This document shows positions 14,928 to 22,860 of a DNA stretch of 64,000 bases, one piece after another. The notes under the pieces were generated by a model. The model was not told where the DNA came from, ran no database searches, and saw nothing but the letters and a program-made list of their open reading frames with translations. The translations under genes and the position numbers were made by a program. The stretch is from DATBLE01 sp963791425 (GTDB taxonomy: Bacteria; Actinomycetota; Thermoleophilia; Gaiellales; Gaiellaceae). The stretch covers positions 992,001 to 1,056,000 of the forward strand of contig CAWBSE010000003.1 of assembly GCA_963791425.1 (NCBI GenBank), given 5' to 3'. How positions within the stretch are numbered: position 1 is the stretch's first letter; each line of letters begins with the position of its first letter.

Positions 14928-15757
14928 CTGCCGTAGCCGCACGCGCCCGCCACGAGCTGATCGGCCTGCTCGGTGTTGTCGAGCGGAACTGGTATCTCGT
15001 CAAGCGCTACGCCATGTGGGAGCTCGCGTTCTTCGTCTGGACGATCGCGAACACGCTCTCGATCGTCTTCATCTCGAAGGTTCCGGGTGTCGCGATCACG
15101 CCGGCAGCGCAGAACCGATTCACCACCTACCTGCTGATCGGCGCGGTGATCTGGGCCTACCTCGGGATCATCTTCGAGATCCTCACCGAGACCGTCGCGT
15201 GGGAGCGCTGGGAAGGGACGATCGAGTACACGTTCATGGCGCCGCTTTCGCGCTCGGTGCACCTGGTCGGGATGGGCCTGTTTGCGATCGTCTACGGGCT
15301 CGTGCGGGCGACGCTGATCTTCGGCGTCATCGCGGCGTTCTTCTCGCTCCACATGCCGAACGCGAACTTCGCCACGGCGTTCCTGCTGCTGGCGATCGCG
15401 TCCGTCTCGTTCATCGGAATCGGGATGATGACGGCTGTCCTGCCGTTGATCTCGCCTGAGAAGGGGACGCAGCTGGGCTTCATGGCGCAGGGGATCATGC
15501 TCGTCGTCTCCGGCGTCTACTACCCCGTCACGGTCCTGCCGGACTGGATGCAGTGGCTCTCGAGATTCTCGCCCGCGACCTATGCGCTGCGCGGGATCCG
15601 TGCGGCGATCATCGACGGGGCCGGCCCGGCCGCGGTCTGGCGGGACATCTGGATCCTGATGCTCTTCGGTCTCGTCTGCATTCCGGTCGGTCTCCTGGTG
15701 TTCCGGCGTGGCGAGCACTACGCGAAGCAGCACGGAAAGCTGAAGCGGTCCGGATGA
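14924..15757 (+). CDS. ABC-2 type exporter, permease subunit
   Basis: 277 residues with about six hydrophobic spans (for example AFFVWTIANTLSIVFIS, LLIGAVIWAYLGIIFEI, LLLAIASVSFIGIGMMTAVLP, IWILMLFGLVCIPVGLLVF). A long WERWEGTIEYTFMAPLSR loop and a late YYPVTVLPDWMQWLSRFSPATY stretch are typical of ABC-2 permeases. Partner of the preceding ATPase (ATGA overlap). The transported compound cannot be read from sequence; the methyltransferase and acetyltransferase that follow hint at a modified small molecule. Confidence 0.92.
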   Translation: MTAVAARARHELIGLLGVVERNWYLVKRYAMWELAFFVWTIANTLSIVFISKVPGVAITPAAQNRFTTYLLIGAVIWAYLGIIFEILTETVAWERWEGTIEYTFMAPLSRSVHLVGMGLFAIVYGLVRATLIFGVIAAFFSLHMPNANFATAFLLLAIASVSFIGIGMMTAVLPLISPEKGTQLGFMAQGIMLVVSGVYYPVTVLPDWMQWLSRFSPATYALRGIRAAIIDGAGPAAVWRDIWILMLFGLVCIPVGLLVFRRGEHYAKQHGKLKRSG

Positions 15758-16452
15758 CGTCGAACCACTTCGGGGCCGGCGTCGCCGCCCGGTATGACCG
15801 GGAGACCGTCGGCATGCCGGTCGAGCCGGTCGTCGACTTCCTGGCCGAGCTCGCGGGCAGCGGAGCGGCGCTCGAGCTGGGTATCGGCACGGGCAGGATC
15901 GCGTTGCCGCTGGCGCAGCGGGGCGTGCGCGTCCACGGAATCGACCTCTCGCCGGACATGGTTGCGAAGCTCCGGGAGAAGCCCGAGGCGGGCGCGATCG
16001 GCGTCACGGTCGGCGACTTCGCGACGACGCGAGTCGCCGGCACGTTCGCACTGGTGTACGTCGTCTTCAACACGATCCTCAACCTGACGGCCCAGGAGGC
16101 GCAGATCGCCTGCTTCGAGAACGCCGCCGCGCACCTCGAGCCGGGCGGCTGTTTTGTCGTCGAGGTCGGAGTCGGCGGCGGCGGTTCGCTCGAGGTGTTC
16201 GATCTGAGCGACACGCACGTCGGCATCGACGAGTACGAGGCTGCAACGCAGCGGCTCGTCTCCCACCACTTCACACTGGTCGACGGCCGCTGGGAGCGGA
16301 ACTCGATGCCGTTTCGCTCGGTGTCGCCCGGCGAGCTCGACCTGATGGCGCGTCTCGCCGGCATGCGGCTGCGCGAACGCTGGGGCGACTGGGAGCGCGA
16401 GCCGTTCACGGCGGCGAGCGCGAAGCACGTCTCCGTCTGGGAGAAGGCGTGA
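15754..16452 (+). CDS. Class I SAM-dependent methyltransferase
   Basis: 232 residues. Motif I LELGIGTGRIALPLAQRG and the acidic strand end VHGIDLSPDMVAKL define the SAM site; VGDFATTRV and the later VEVGVGGGG segment follow. The start is ATG 15754, overlapping the permease stop (ATGA). Substrate unknown. Coupled on both sides (GTGA to the next gene), so it is made with the ABC exporter. Confidence 0.88.
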   Translation: MTSNHFGAGVAARYDRETVGMPVEPVVDFLAELAGSGAALELGIGTGRIALPLAQRGVRVHGIDLSPDMVAKLREKPEAGAIGVTVGDFATTRVAGTFALVYVVFNTILNLTAQEAQIACFENAAAHLEPGGCFVVEVGVGGGGSLEVFDLSDTHVGIDEYEAATQRLVSHHFTLVDGRWERNSMPFRSVSPGELDLMARLAGMRLRERWGDWEREPFTAASAKHVSVWEKA

Positions 16453-17306
16453 GCCTCGCGATCCGCGCGGTCGATTCGGACGCCGATCTCGAGCGCTGCG
16501 TCGAGATCTTCAACGCCGCCCATCCCGACGATGGCTTGGCGCTCCAGGATCTGCGGGACTCGAAAGGCGGCTGTTACCTGCACGAGGACGGCGGTTACGT
16601 CTACATCGCCGACTCGAGCACCTGGAGCTGGCAGTACACGATGGTGCGGGTACGGCCCGACTCGCGGAGGCGCGGCGTCGGCACGGCGCTCGTGGAGGCG
16701 GCCGCGGCCGAAGCGCGGCGCCGGGGCAAGGCCGGGCTGATCGGCAGGGTCGTCGACCCCGACGACGACGGCTCGCGCGCCTGGGCCGCCGCCTGCGGGT
16801 TCGAGGAGACGCGGCAGGACATCGAGCTGCTGCGTCAGGTCCAGCCGGGCGACGGCGAGATCGCTGCGGGGATCGTGCCGCTGGGCGCCGAGCATCTGCG
16901 CGGCGCCTACGCGGTCGAGGTCGAGTGCGTCCCCGATGTGCCTGCGACGACGCCGATGCAGGCGGACCCGTTCGAGCGCTGGCGCGGGCGGATCGAACGG
17001 CACGCGATCACGTTCGTCGCGCTCGACGGGACTCGCGTCGTCGGCCGCGCGTCGCTCGAGCGCCTGCACGGGATGCCGCACCGGCTCGAGCACGGCCTGA
17101 CCGCCGTTCTGCGCAGCCACCGCGGCCGAGGGCTCGCGACGAAACTGAAGCGCGCGCAGATCGCGTGGGCGGCGGCGAACGGCTACCGTGAGCTGATCAC
17201 GTTCACCGACACCGAGAACGCCCCGATGCGACGCGTGAACGTGAAGCTCGGCTACGTCGAGAAGCTCGGCTCGATCATCGTCGAGCGCCGAACGCCGGGC
17301 TCGTGA
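16449..17306 (+). CDS. Tandem GNAT acetyltransferase (two domains)
   Basis: 285 residues containing two GNAT domains: residues ~1-145 with acetyl-CoA loop RPDSRRRGVGTALVEAA, and ~150-285 with RSHRGRGLATKLKRAQI followed by NAPMRRVNVKLGY. This double layout resembles mycothiol synthase (MshD) and related proteins, but overall similarity looks modest, so I do not assign mshD. Last gene of the ABC/methyltransferase operon. Its final 32 bp overlap, antisense, the end of the 17275 gene. Confidence 0.85.
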   Translation: MSLAIRAVDSDADLERCVEIFNAAHPDDGLALQDLRDSKGGCYLHEDGGYVYIADSSTWSWQYTMVRVRPDSRRRGVGTALVEAAAAEARRRGKAGLIGRVVDPDDDGSRAWAAACGFEETRQDIELLRQVQPGDGEIAAGIVPLGAEHLRGAYAVEVECVPDVPATTPMQADPFERWRGRIERHAITFVALDGTRVVGRASLERLHGMPHRLEHGLTAVLRSHRGRGLATKLKRAQIAWAAANGYRELITFTDTENAPMRRVNVKLGYVEKLGSIIVERRTPGS

Positions 17307-18702
17307 GGACGGCCGTGTTCGCCCGGTAGGCGGTCGCGGCGACCACGAGCTTGATCCGGTACCGGCCCGGGCCCAGCTTCGCAAAGGGGAGCGACGCCGT
17401 CGCGCCCGCGATCGCCTTGCCGCGCACGGTCAGCGCGGACTTCGACGAGCCGACCCGGCGGAACATCGCGACGTACGAACAGTCGGCGTCACACGTGAAC
17501 GTCCGCTTTCTCCAGTCGACGACCGGGGTCGGCGCCAGCAGCTTCTCGCAGCCGGAGATCTCCTTCGCCCGGTAGCGCTGCGCGGCGGCCGCGACCGCCG
17601 CCCGGCTCGACCGCGGCGTCATGCGGTCGGCGTAGTAGACGCCCGACTGGAAGCTCGGCAGGAACGGGCTGTCGATCAGCCGGAAGACCATGATCGAGCG
17701 GACGGTCGGCTGGCACGCGGCGAGCCGGAACCCCTGGTCGTAGTACTTCGCCTGTGTCGCCTCCGTCACCGGATGCGTGGTCGCCGGCTCGCGCCCGCTG
17801 TACTGCGAGGCGTAGGCGGCGGGCACCTGCGCCTCGACGCCGAACTCGTCGTAGACCAGCGGCAGCGTCGAGCCCTTCTGCTTCGTCCCGTCGAACGCGC
17901 GCTTGAGCACCGACACGAGCTTCCCGTAGTCGGCGATCGTCAGCGTCTTCCCGACCCGGTGCCGGAAGGTGGGCGGCAGGTCGGAGCGCTCCATGTACGG
18001 GTGGTAGGCAAACGCGTCCATGATCGGCTTCGCCCGGTGGGATGCGCGGTAGGCGGCGCCCATGTCGAGGATGAACTGCGCCGGCGAGTGGGTGTCGCGG
18101 CCGGTGCCACGCTTGTCGGTGCCGGAGTGGGCGAGTGCGCCGCCGAGGATCTCGACCGTCGGCGCGGCCCTCTTCACCGTGTCGTACGTCTTCGCCAGCA
18201 GCTGCTCGTAGCCCGTCGCGGCCGCGTCCTGGCCCGCGGGGCCGAACTGCGGGAGCCAGAACAGGTTGAGGTTCGACTCGTTCCCGACGATCACGTGCTT
18301 CAGGCCCGGGATGCCGGTGACGACGTTGGCGAGCCACACCGCGAAGCTCGTCTGGTCGACGGGCGAGCTCGGCGTCTGCGACGAGCCGTTCGGATACGCG
18401 TCGAGATAGACGTCGATCCCGGCGGCGCGCGCCTTGTCGACGCCGTCGCGGAGATCGGAGAGGAGCCCCGGGTCCATCGCCGTCTGGCCGCGCTGCCAGG
18501 TGACCGTCACGCGGGCGACATCGGCCAGGCTCGCGCCCTGCATCAGCGTGATCGTCGAGGCCCGGAGGCCCGGGTCGAGCAGCTCGGGGACGACGGCGCC
18601 GACCTGGAGCGGCGTGCGCGCGGACGCCGGCGGGGGCTTTGCGCCGCCGCACGCGGCCGCAACCGCGACGAACGCGGCAAGGAGGAGGATTGTCGACTTC
18701 AC
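17275..18702 (-). CDS. Glycoside-hydrolase-like lipoprotein
   Basis: 475 residues from GTG 18702. The N-terminus has a signal sequence ending in VAAACGGA, a lipobox-like cysteine at residue ~18. The body looks like a clan-A (TIM-barrel) glycosidase: VIVGNESNL with a Glu after Asn (acid/base type) and LVYDEFGVE (nucleophile type). A C-terminal ~90 residues with paired cysteines (TFTCDADCSYVAMF) look like a beta-sandwich. Substrate unknown. It overlaps the upstream GNAT by 4 bp and the convergent tandem GNAT by 32 bp. Confidence 0.78.
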   Translation of the reverse strand: MKSTILLLAAFVAVAAACGGAKPPPASARTPLQVGAVVPELLDPGLRASTITLMQGASLADVARVTVTWQRGQTAMDPGLLSDLRDGVDKARAAGIDVYLDAYPNGSSQTPSSPVDQTSFAVWLANVVTGIPGLKHVIVGNESNLNLFWLPQFGPAGQDAAATGYEQLLAKTYDTVKRAAPTVEILGGALAHSGTDKRGTGRDTHSPAQFILDMGAAYRASHRAKPIMDAFAYHPYMERSDLPPTFRHRVGKTLTIADYGKLVSVLKRAFDGTKQKGSTLPLVYDEFGVEAQVPAAYASQYSGREPATTHPVTEATQAKYYDQGFRLAACQPTVRSIMVFRLIDSPFLPSFQSGVYYADRMTPRSSRAAVAAAAQRYRAKEISGCEKLLAPTPVVDWRKRTFTCDADCSYVAMFRRVGSSKSALTVRGKAIAGATASLPFAKLGPGRYRIKLVVAATAYRANTAVLTSPAFGARR

Positions 18703-19433
18703 GGGGCCCGGTAGTTTGTCCGCACGCCCGCTTCTCTGAAACCCGCGCGCACGATGTTGCGGTACGAGTTGGACGGGCGGTCGTTCTCCAGCTCCCCGGT
18801 CTCGGTCGTGACGGTCGCGCAGCCCTGCTGGCGAGCGTCCTCGATCCTGGCGGCGAGGAGCGCGCTCTGCGCGCCAAGTCCACGGAGCTCGGGCAATGTC
18901 GCGCCGAAGCCGAGCCAGCCGACCCCTTCGTGGACGAACAGTGCGCCCGCGCCGGCCGGCAGGTTTCCGTCGTACGCCACGAAGCAGGACCAGCCGGGAC
19001 GGCCGACGACGTTCGCGGCGAGCGGCTTCGCCCAGTCGGGCATCCCGAAGCCGCCGGTGACGACCCGCGCAAAATCCCCTGCCCGGTCCGGGCCGACCTG
19101 CACCACGTCGAGGTCGCTGTGAGCCTCGCGCGGCGCGACGCCGCGCGTGAACTTCATCCAGCCGTAGTCGCGCGTGAACCCCTGCGCCTCGAGCTCGGGC
19201 CCGATCCCGTGCGAGTCGGACACCCACCACGGCGTGTCGCCGTAGAACGCGGCGATCTCGTCGAGGTGCTCCGTCGACGACAGGCAGGCGACGCGGCAGA
19301 ACGTGCGGTCGGGTGCCCGTCGGAGCGCCATGCACGTCGCCCCGCCGATCTCCGTCACCTCGCAGAGCTCGGGGGCGGCCCGGAACGCATCCGTGTACGC
19401 CGCGATCTCGGGGCGCTCGAGATCGATCATCAC
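18699..19433 (-). CDS. GNAT family N-acetyltransferase
   Basis: 244 residues; the C-terminal half has GNAT features (GFGATLPELRGLGAQSALLAARI, then SNSYRNIVRAGFRE), while the N-terminal half is divergent and may be a second, degenerate GNAT domain. GTG 19433 is taken as start because a TAACCT hexamer lies 7 nt upstream, the same geometry as other leaderless genes here; ATG 19430 is the alternative. Stop overlaps the next leftward gene (GTGA). Divergent from glnA. Substrate unknown. Confidence 0.8.
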   Translation of the reverse strand: MMIDLERPEIAAYTDAFRAAPELCEVTEIGGATCMALRRAPDRTFCRVACLSSTEHLDEIAAFYGDTPWWVSDSHGIGPELEAQGFTRDYGWMKFTRGVAPREAHSDLDVVQVGPDRAGDFARVVTGGFGMPDWAKPLAANVVGRPGWSCFVAYDGNLPAGAGALFVHEGVGWLGFGATLPELRGLGAQSALLAARIEDARQQGCATVTTETGELENDRPSNSYRNIVRAGFREAGVRTNYRAP

Positions 19434-19555
19434 GTTCGACAGGTTACTGCGCTATGCTTCGGCCGTCCGAAGGCGATGGTGCCTCGGTCGCGGGCCCTGC
19501 CGTTTTGGGGGCAATGGCCGCGTCCGGGGCTTTTGTCATTTCTAGGAGGGTTTTC
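19434..19555. promoter_or_regulatory. glnA upstream region with a small hairpin and strong SD
   Basis: 122-bp divergent gap. It holds an inverted repeat CTTCGG-CCGT-CCGAAG (19457-19472) and GGGGCTTTTGTC shortly before the SD AGGAGGG (19544-19550). The GGGGCTTTT stretch could be the tail of a weak terminator, but I cannot pair a convincing stem. No clear -35/-10 pair for glnA was found. Confidence 0.35.
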
Positions 19556-20923
19556 ATGGCGCAGCAGGTGGAGTCGAAGAACAGAGCGACGTCGAGCGAG
19601 GAGTCCCGCGCGGCGGTTCTGGCGGCGTGCAAGGCGGAGGGCGTCGAGTCGATGCTCCTCTGGTTCAACGACCTCGAAGGGCATCTGAAGAGCTTCGCGA
19701 TCACGCCGGGCGAGCTCGCAGGCGCGCTCGACGACGGGATGGGCTTCGACGGCTCGTCGATCACGGGTTTCAATGCGATCGAGGAGTCCGATATGGTCGC
19801 GATCCCCGACCCCGAGACGTTCGTCGTCATGCCGTGGCGCTCGGGCGAGTCGAAGGTCGGACGGATGATCTGCGACGTCGTCACCCCGGACGGGAAGCCG
19901 TACGACGGCGATCCGCGCTACATCCTGCGCAAGGCGCTCAAGCGGATGAAGAAGATGGGCTTCGACACGTTCAACGTCGGTCCCGAGCTCGAGTACTTCC
20001 TGTTCAAGGATTCAAACGGCACGGAGACGCTGGACGAGGGTGGCTACTTCGCGATGACGACGCAGGACGCGGCCACCGAGCTGCGCAACGAGACGATCCT
20101 GGCGCTCGAGAAGGTCGGCATCCCGATCGAGTACCACCACCACGAGGTCGGCCCCTCCCAGCACGAGATCGACATGCATTACGCGCCGGCGCTCGAGATG
20201 GCCGACCACACGCTCACCTACCGGCTGATCGTCAAGGAGATCGCGGCGAAGAACGGCGTCTACGCGACCTTCATGCCGAAGCCGATCTTCGGCGAGAACG
20301 GTTCGGGGATGCACACGCACATGTCCCTCTTCACCAACGGCCGCAACCGGTTCTTCGACGAATCCGACAAGTGGCATCTGTCCAAGGAGGCGAAGCACTT
20401 CATCGCCGGGCAGCTGCGGCATGCGCGCGAGATCTCGGCCGTGTTCGCGCAGTGGGTGAACTCGTACAAGCGGCTCGTCCCGGGCTACGAGGCGCCGGTC
20501 TACGTCGCCTGGTCACAGCGGAACCGCTCCGCGCTGATCCGGATCCCGCTGTACAAGCCGGGCTCGGAGCAGGCGACGCGGGCCGAGTTGCGCTGCCCCG
20601 ACCCGGCGTGCAACCCGTACCTCACGTTCGCTGCGCTCCTGCACGCCGGCCTCGAGGGGATCGAAAAGGAGTACGAGCTGCCCGATCCGATGGAGACGAA
20701 CCTGTATCACCTGACCGCCGAGCAGCGGCGCGAGCGCGGGATCGTCGCGCTGCCGGAGACGCTCGGCGAGGCGGTCGACGAGCTCGCGCAGTCCGAGCTC
20801 GCGAAGAAGGCGCTCGGCGCGCACATCTTCGACCGCTACATCGAGATCAAGCGCAAGGAGTGGGACGAGTACCGCGTCCAGCTCACCGAGTGGGAGATGG
20901 CTCGCTACCTGAAGGCGCTGTAG
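19556..20923 (+). CDS. glnA: Glutamine synthetase type I (alpha subtype)
   Basis: ATP-dependent glutamine formation from glutamate and ammonia. 455 residues from ATG 19556. Motifs: GFDGSSITGF, the metal site in VGPELEYFLF, the HHHEVGPSQHEID segment, NGSGMHTHMS, and PGYEAPVYVAWSQRNRS. The C-terminal NLYHLTAEQRRERGI resembles the alpha (Gram-positive/archaeal) subtype, not the NLYDLPPEE adenylylation site of the beta subtype, so covalent control seems absent and feedback control likely. A perfect 13-bp hairpin follows the stop. The glnB-amt operon is about 6 kb away. Confidence 0.95.
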   Translation: MAQQVESKNRATSSEESRAAVLAACKAEGVESMLLWFNDLEGHLKSFAITPGELAGALDDGMGFDGSSITGFNAIEESDMVAIPDPETFVVMPWRSGESKVGRMICDVVTPDGKPYDGDPRYILRKALKRMKKMGFDTFNVGPELEYFLFKDSNGTETLDEGGYFAMTTQDAATELRNETILALEKVGIPIEYHHHEVGPSQHEIDMHYAPALEMADHTLTYRLIVKEIAAKNGVYATFMPKPIFGENGSGMHTHMSLFTNGRNRFFDESDKWHLSKEAKHFIAGQLRHAREISAVFAQWVNSYKRLVPGYEAPVYVAWSQRNRSALIRIPLYKPGSEQATRAELRCPDPACNPYLTFAALLHAGLEGIEKEYELPDPMETNLYHLTAEQRRERGIVALPETLGEAVDELAQSELAKKALGAHIFDRYIEIKRKEWDEYRVQLTEWEMARYLKAL

Positions 20924-20928
20924 GCCTG

Positions 20929-20959
20929 ACGCACCCTGTCCGTTCTGGACAGGGTGCGT
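20929..20959 (+). terminator. glnA terminator
   Basis: Perfect 13-bp stem (20929-20941 with 20947-20959, arms ACGCACCCTGTCC and complement), 5-base loop GTTCT, followed by TCCACTCTCTT. It starts 6 bp after the glnA stop. Confidence 0.85.
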
Positions 20960-20991
20960 TCCACTCTCTTCACGCTCTAGAATGTGACAAC

Positions 20992-21058
20992 GCCTCACCA
21001 CCCTGCGGCGGTGAGGCTGACTGACGGCCGACTGCGAGCTGCGCTCATCCGCAGCTCG
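20992..21058. other. Two further hairpins downstream of glnA
   Basis: GCCTCACC/GGTGAGGC (20992-20999, 21010-21017) and CGAGCTGCG/CGCAGCTCG (21035-21043, 21050-21058, 6-base loop CTCATC) are perfect inverted repeats in the non-coding stretch before the decayed beta-helix gene. They have no U-run. Role unknown; possibly second terminators or RNA structure. Confidence 0.5.
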
Positions 21059-21096
21059 TGGTCGTTTCTGGCGGGCGACTGTTGTACGGTGGCCGT

Positions 21097-21451
21097 GTGA
21101 GAGTGGCCTTCGTCGCACTGCTGGTCGTGTTGACCGTGCCGGCGCTCGCGTCCGGGTCGGGACGCTTCAACCCGCACCTCATCACCGTCAACTCGCTGTC
21201 GGACGTCCCCGTCAGGAATCGTTGCCCCCGCGGAACGTCAGGTTCTCGAGCGTGAGCGTGTCCGACGCCCGGAGGATCCGGAACGCGCGTCCTCGGCCGG
21301 TGGTCAGATCATGTCTCCCAAGAACGGAAGCCCGGTGATTGGAGCCGGCTCCGACGCGATCTGTGCCGCGGCTCCGGTGTTCGGCCACGATCAGCGCGGC
21401 CAGTCACGTCCTCACGGCGCGCACTGCGACATCGGCGCGGTCGAGAAGTAG
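21097..21451 (+). pseudogene. Decayed beta-helix (choice-of-anchor Q type) surface-protein gene with an inverted internal piece
   Basis: Three remnants of one kind of protein lie in 355 bp. (1) From GTG 21097, a signal peptide (VRVAFVALLVVLTVPALASG) then HLITVNSLSD, the usual start of polymorphic beta-helix proteins; a TACGGT hexamer lies 6 nt upstream. (2) On the opposite strand, about 21309-21217, a beta-helix rung reading GRAFRILRASDTLTLENLTF. (3) Back on the plus strand, ~21320-21451 in another frame, the typical C-terminus SPVIGAGSDAIC... GHDQRGQSRPHGAHCDIGAVEK, then a stop. Most of the gene body is missing and one piece is inverted. Could be real decay or a mis-assembled repeat. Confidence 0.7.
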
Positions 21452-21505
21452 CGGGTAGCCCAGAAGGACGGGCCCCTCCGCGCTCCTCCCGGACGACGTA
21501 ATGCT

Positions 21506-21763
21506 CTAGCCGAAGCTCTGGATCGACTCGCGCCCGAGGCGCAGGCCGATGACGCCGCTGCGACCGTCGATCGCGCGGATCGCGTCAGCGGGGACGAGCC
21601 GGCGGCGGCGCAGAAAACCGGAGCGCACCGCGATTGCGTCGGGAACATCGGGGGAGGTGCCGTACATCGGCGCCTCGACCCGTCCGACGACCCGGCCGCG
21701 CGAGTCCGCCACGAGATACCCGGTGGTGGACGTGAGATCGAGTGCTGCAGCGGCGGAACTCAT
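21506..21763 (-). CDS. PRC-barrel-like small protein
   Basis: 85 residues. GYLVADSRGRVVGRVEAPMYG and the later GFLRRRRLVPADAIRAIDGRSGVIGLRL match the pattern of PRC-barrel/DUF2171 proteins: a short beta-barrel that reads like a regulatory or adaptor domain. TAGGTT (21776-21771) precedes the ATG by 7 nt. Between its stop and the decayed gene at 21451 there is nothing recognisable. Confidence 0.7.
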   Translation of the reverse strand: MSSAAAALDLTSTTGYLVADSRGRVVGRVEAPMYGTSPDVPDAIAVRSGFLRRRRLVPADAIRAIDGRSGVIGLRLGRESIQSFG

Positions 21764-21875
21764 CGCCCGGAACCTATTCCCCGGTCCTGAGGGAAAAACG
21801 CGATATTCGTAAGGATTCGGTTAACGGGCGGGCGCATGGTGTCGGCCGTCAGGTTCGACGGCGACGGCGCGACTC

Positions 21876-22337
21876 CTACGGCTTGCCCGCCATCAGCACG
21901 ATCACCGCGACCAGGCTCGCCAGCAGCAGGACGGGCAGCCAGTCGGCGATCCACTCCTGCCAACCGGCCGTCTTGGCCGCGCGGAGGCGCCGCAGAACCC
22001 AGAACTGGAGGGCCGCCAGGAGCAACGCGAGGAGGATCCCCAGCGTGGCGAGCATGAACGACGGGCCGAGCCAGCCCGGGTCCTTGTCCGGATACTCGCG
22101 GTTGGCGAGCATCGGCCCGAAGACGTGGATCAGCACGTACATCGGGATCACGACGATCAGATTCGTCCGGAACGCGATCACGCGCAGGAGCGGCAACTGC
22201 TCGGGCCGCGCGCGCCGGGTCGCCAGGGACACGAGCACGACGACGATCATCCCGCCGACGAGCAGAAACGCCGTCAGCAGATGGCCGAACAGGATCCAGT
22301 TCCAGTCGGTGGGGCGGATTCCGGCCAGCACAGACAT
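21876..22337 (-). CDS. DUF2269-like integral membrane protein (second of a pair)
   Basis: 153 residues, four hydrophobic spans: WILFGHLLTAFLLVGGMIVVVLVS, VIAFRTNLIVVIPMYVLIHVFG (both quoted in part), the FMLATLGILLALLLAALQFWVL region and VLLLASLVAVIVLM. A histidine in the first span (GHLLTAF) matches HLLSAF of the upstream neighbour, indicating paralogues. Its ATG follows the neighbour's TAG directly. Function unknown; the conserved intramembrane His could bind heme or metal, which is only a guess. Confidence 0.75.
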   Translation of the reverse strand: MSVLAGIRPTDWNWILFGHLLTAFLLVGGMIVVVLVSLATRRARPEQLPLLRVIAFRTNLIVVIPMYVLIHVFGPMLANREYPDKDPGWLGPSFMLATLGILLALLLAALQFWVLRRLRAAKTAGWQEWIADWLPVLLLASLVAVIVLMAGKP

Positions 22338-22820
22338 CTACCCGGCCCCCGGTTTGAAGACCATCAGCACGAGCATCGCGATGATCGCCGCGAAGCTCAG
22401 GTAGTTGAGGACGAGCGCCTGGCGGTCGGCGACGGCGCGCTGCAGCGTCTCGCTCGGCTGGTCGCCGTCGGCCGCCAGCTTCTCGGCGAGCTCGCGTGCG
22501 TGGCGCATCTTCTTGCCCGCGGGGCCGGAGAGGGCGCCCGAGATCGCCCAGAGGACGATCGCCGCGATCACCCAGGTATCGCCCAGCGCGATGCCGTCCG
22601 GGTTGTCCTGGGTGAGCCAGATCCCGAAGACGAGCGTGCCGACCGCGCCGATCCCGATCAGGACGACCATCGGCCGCACCATCCCGAGCAGCAGTGCGAT
22701 CTCGCTCGGCTTGTCGCGGCGCATCGCCAGCCAGTGGAGGATCCCCGCGACGATCGCTCCCGAGAGGAAGCAGAACGCCGAGAGGAGGTGGAACAGCAGC
22801 AGCCAGTCGTACTTCGTCAC
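22338..22820 (-). CDS. DUF2269 family integral membrane protein
   Basis: 160 residues with four hydrophobic spans, beginning WLLLFHLLSAFCFLSGAIVAG, the characteristic DUF2269 first helix with an internal His. GTG start; TACGAT lies 7 nt upstream (22833-22828), back-to-back with the promoter of the sensor kinase. Forms a two-gene operon with its paralogue at 21876. Function unknown. Confidence 0.78.
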   Translation of the reverse strand: MTKYDWLLLFHLLSAFCFLSGAIVAGILHWLAMRRDKPSEIALLLGMVRPMVVLIGIGAVGTLVFGIWLTQDNPDGIALGDTWVIAAIVLWAISGALSGPAGKKMRHARELAEKLAADGDQPSETLQRAVADRQALVLNYLSFAAIIAMLVLMVFKPGAG

Positions 22821-22860
22821 GGCGCAAATCGTAGGTGAGCCACCGGCCTACACTTGTCGG

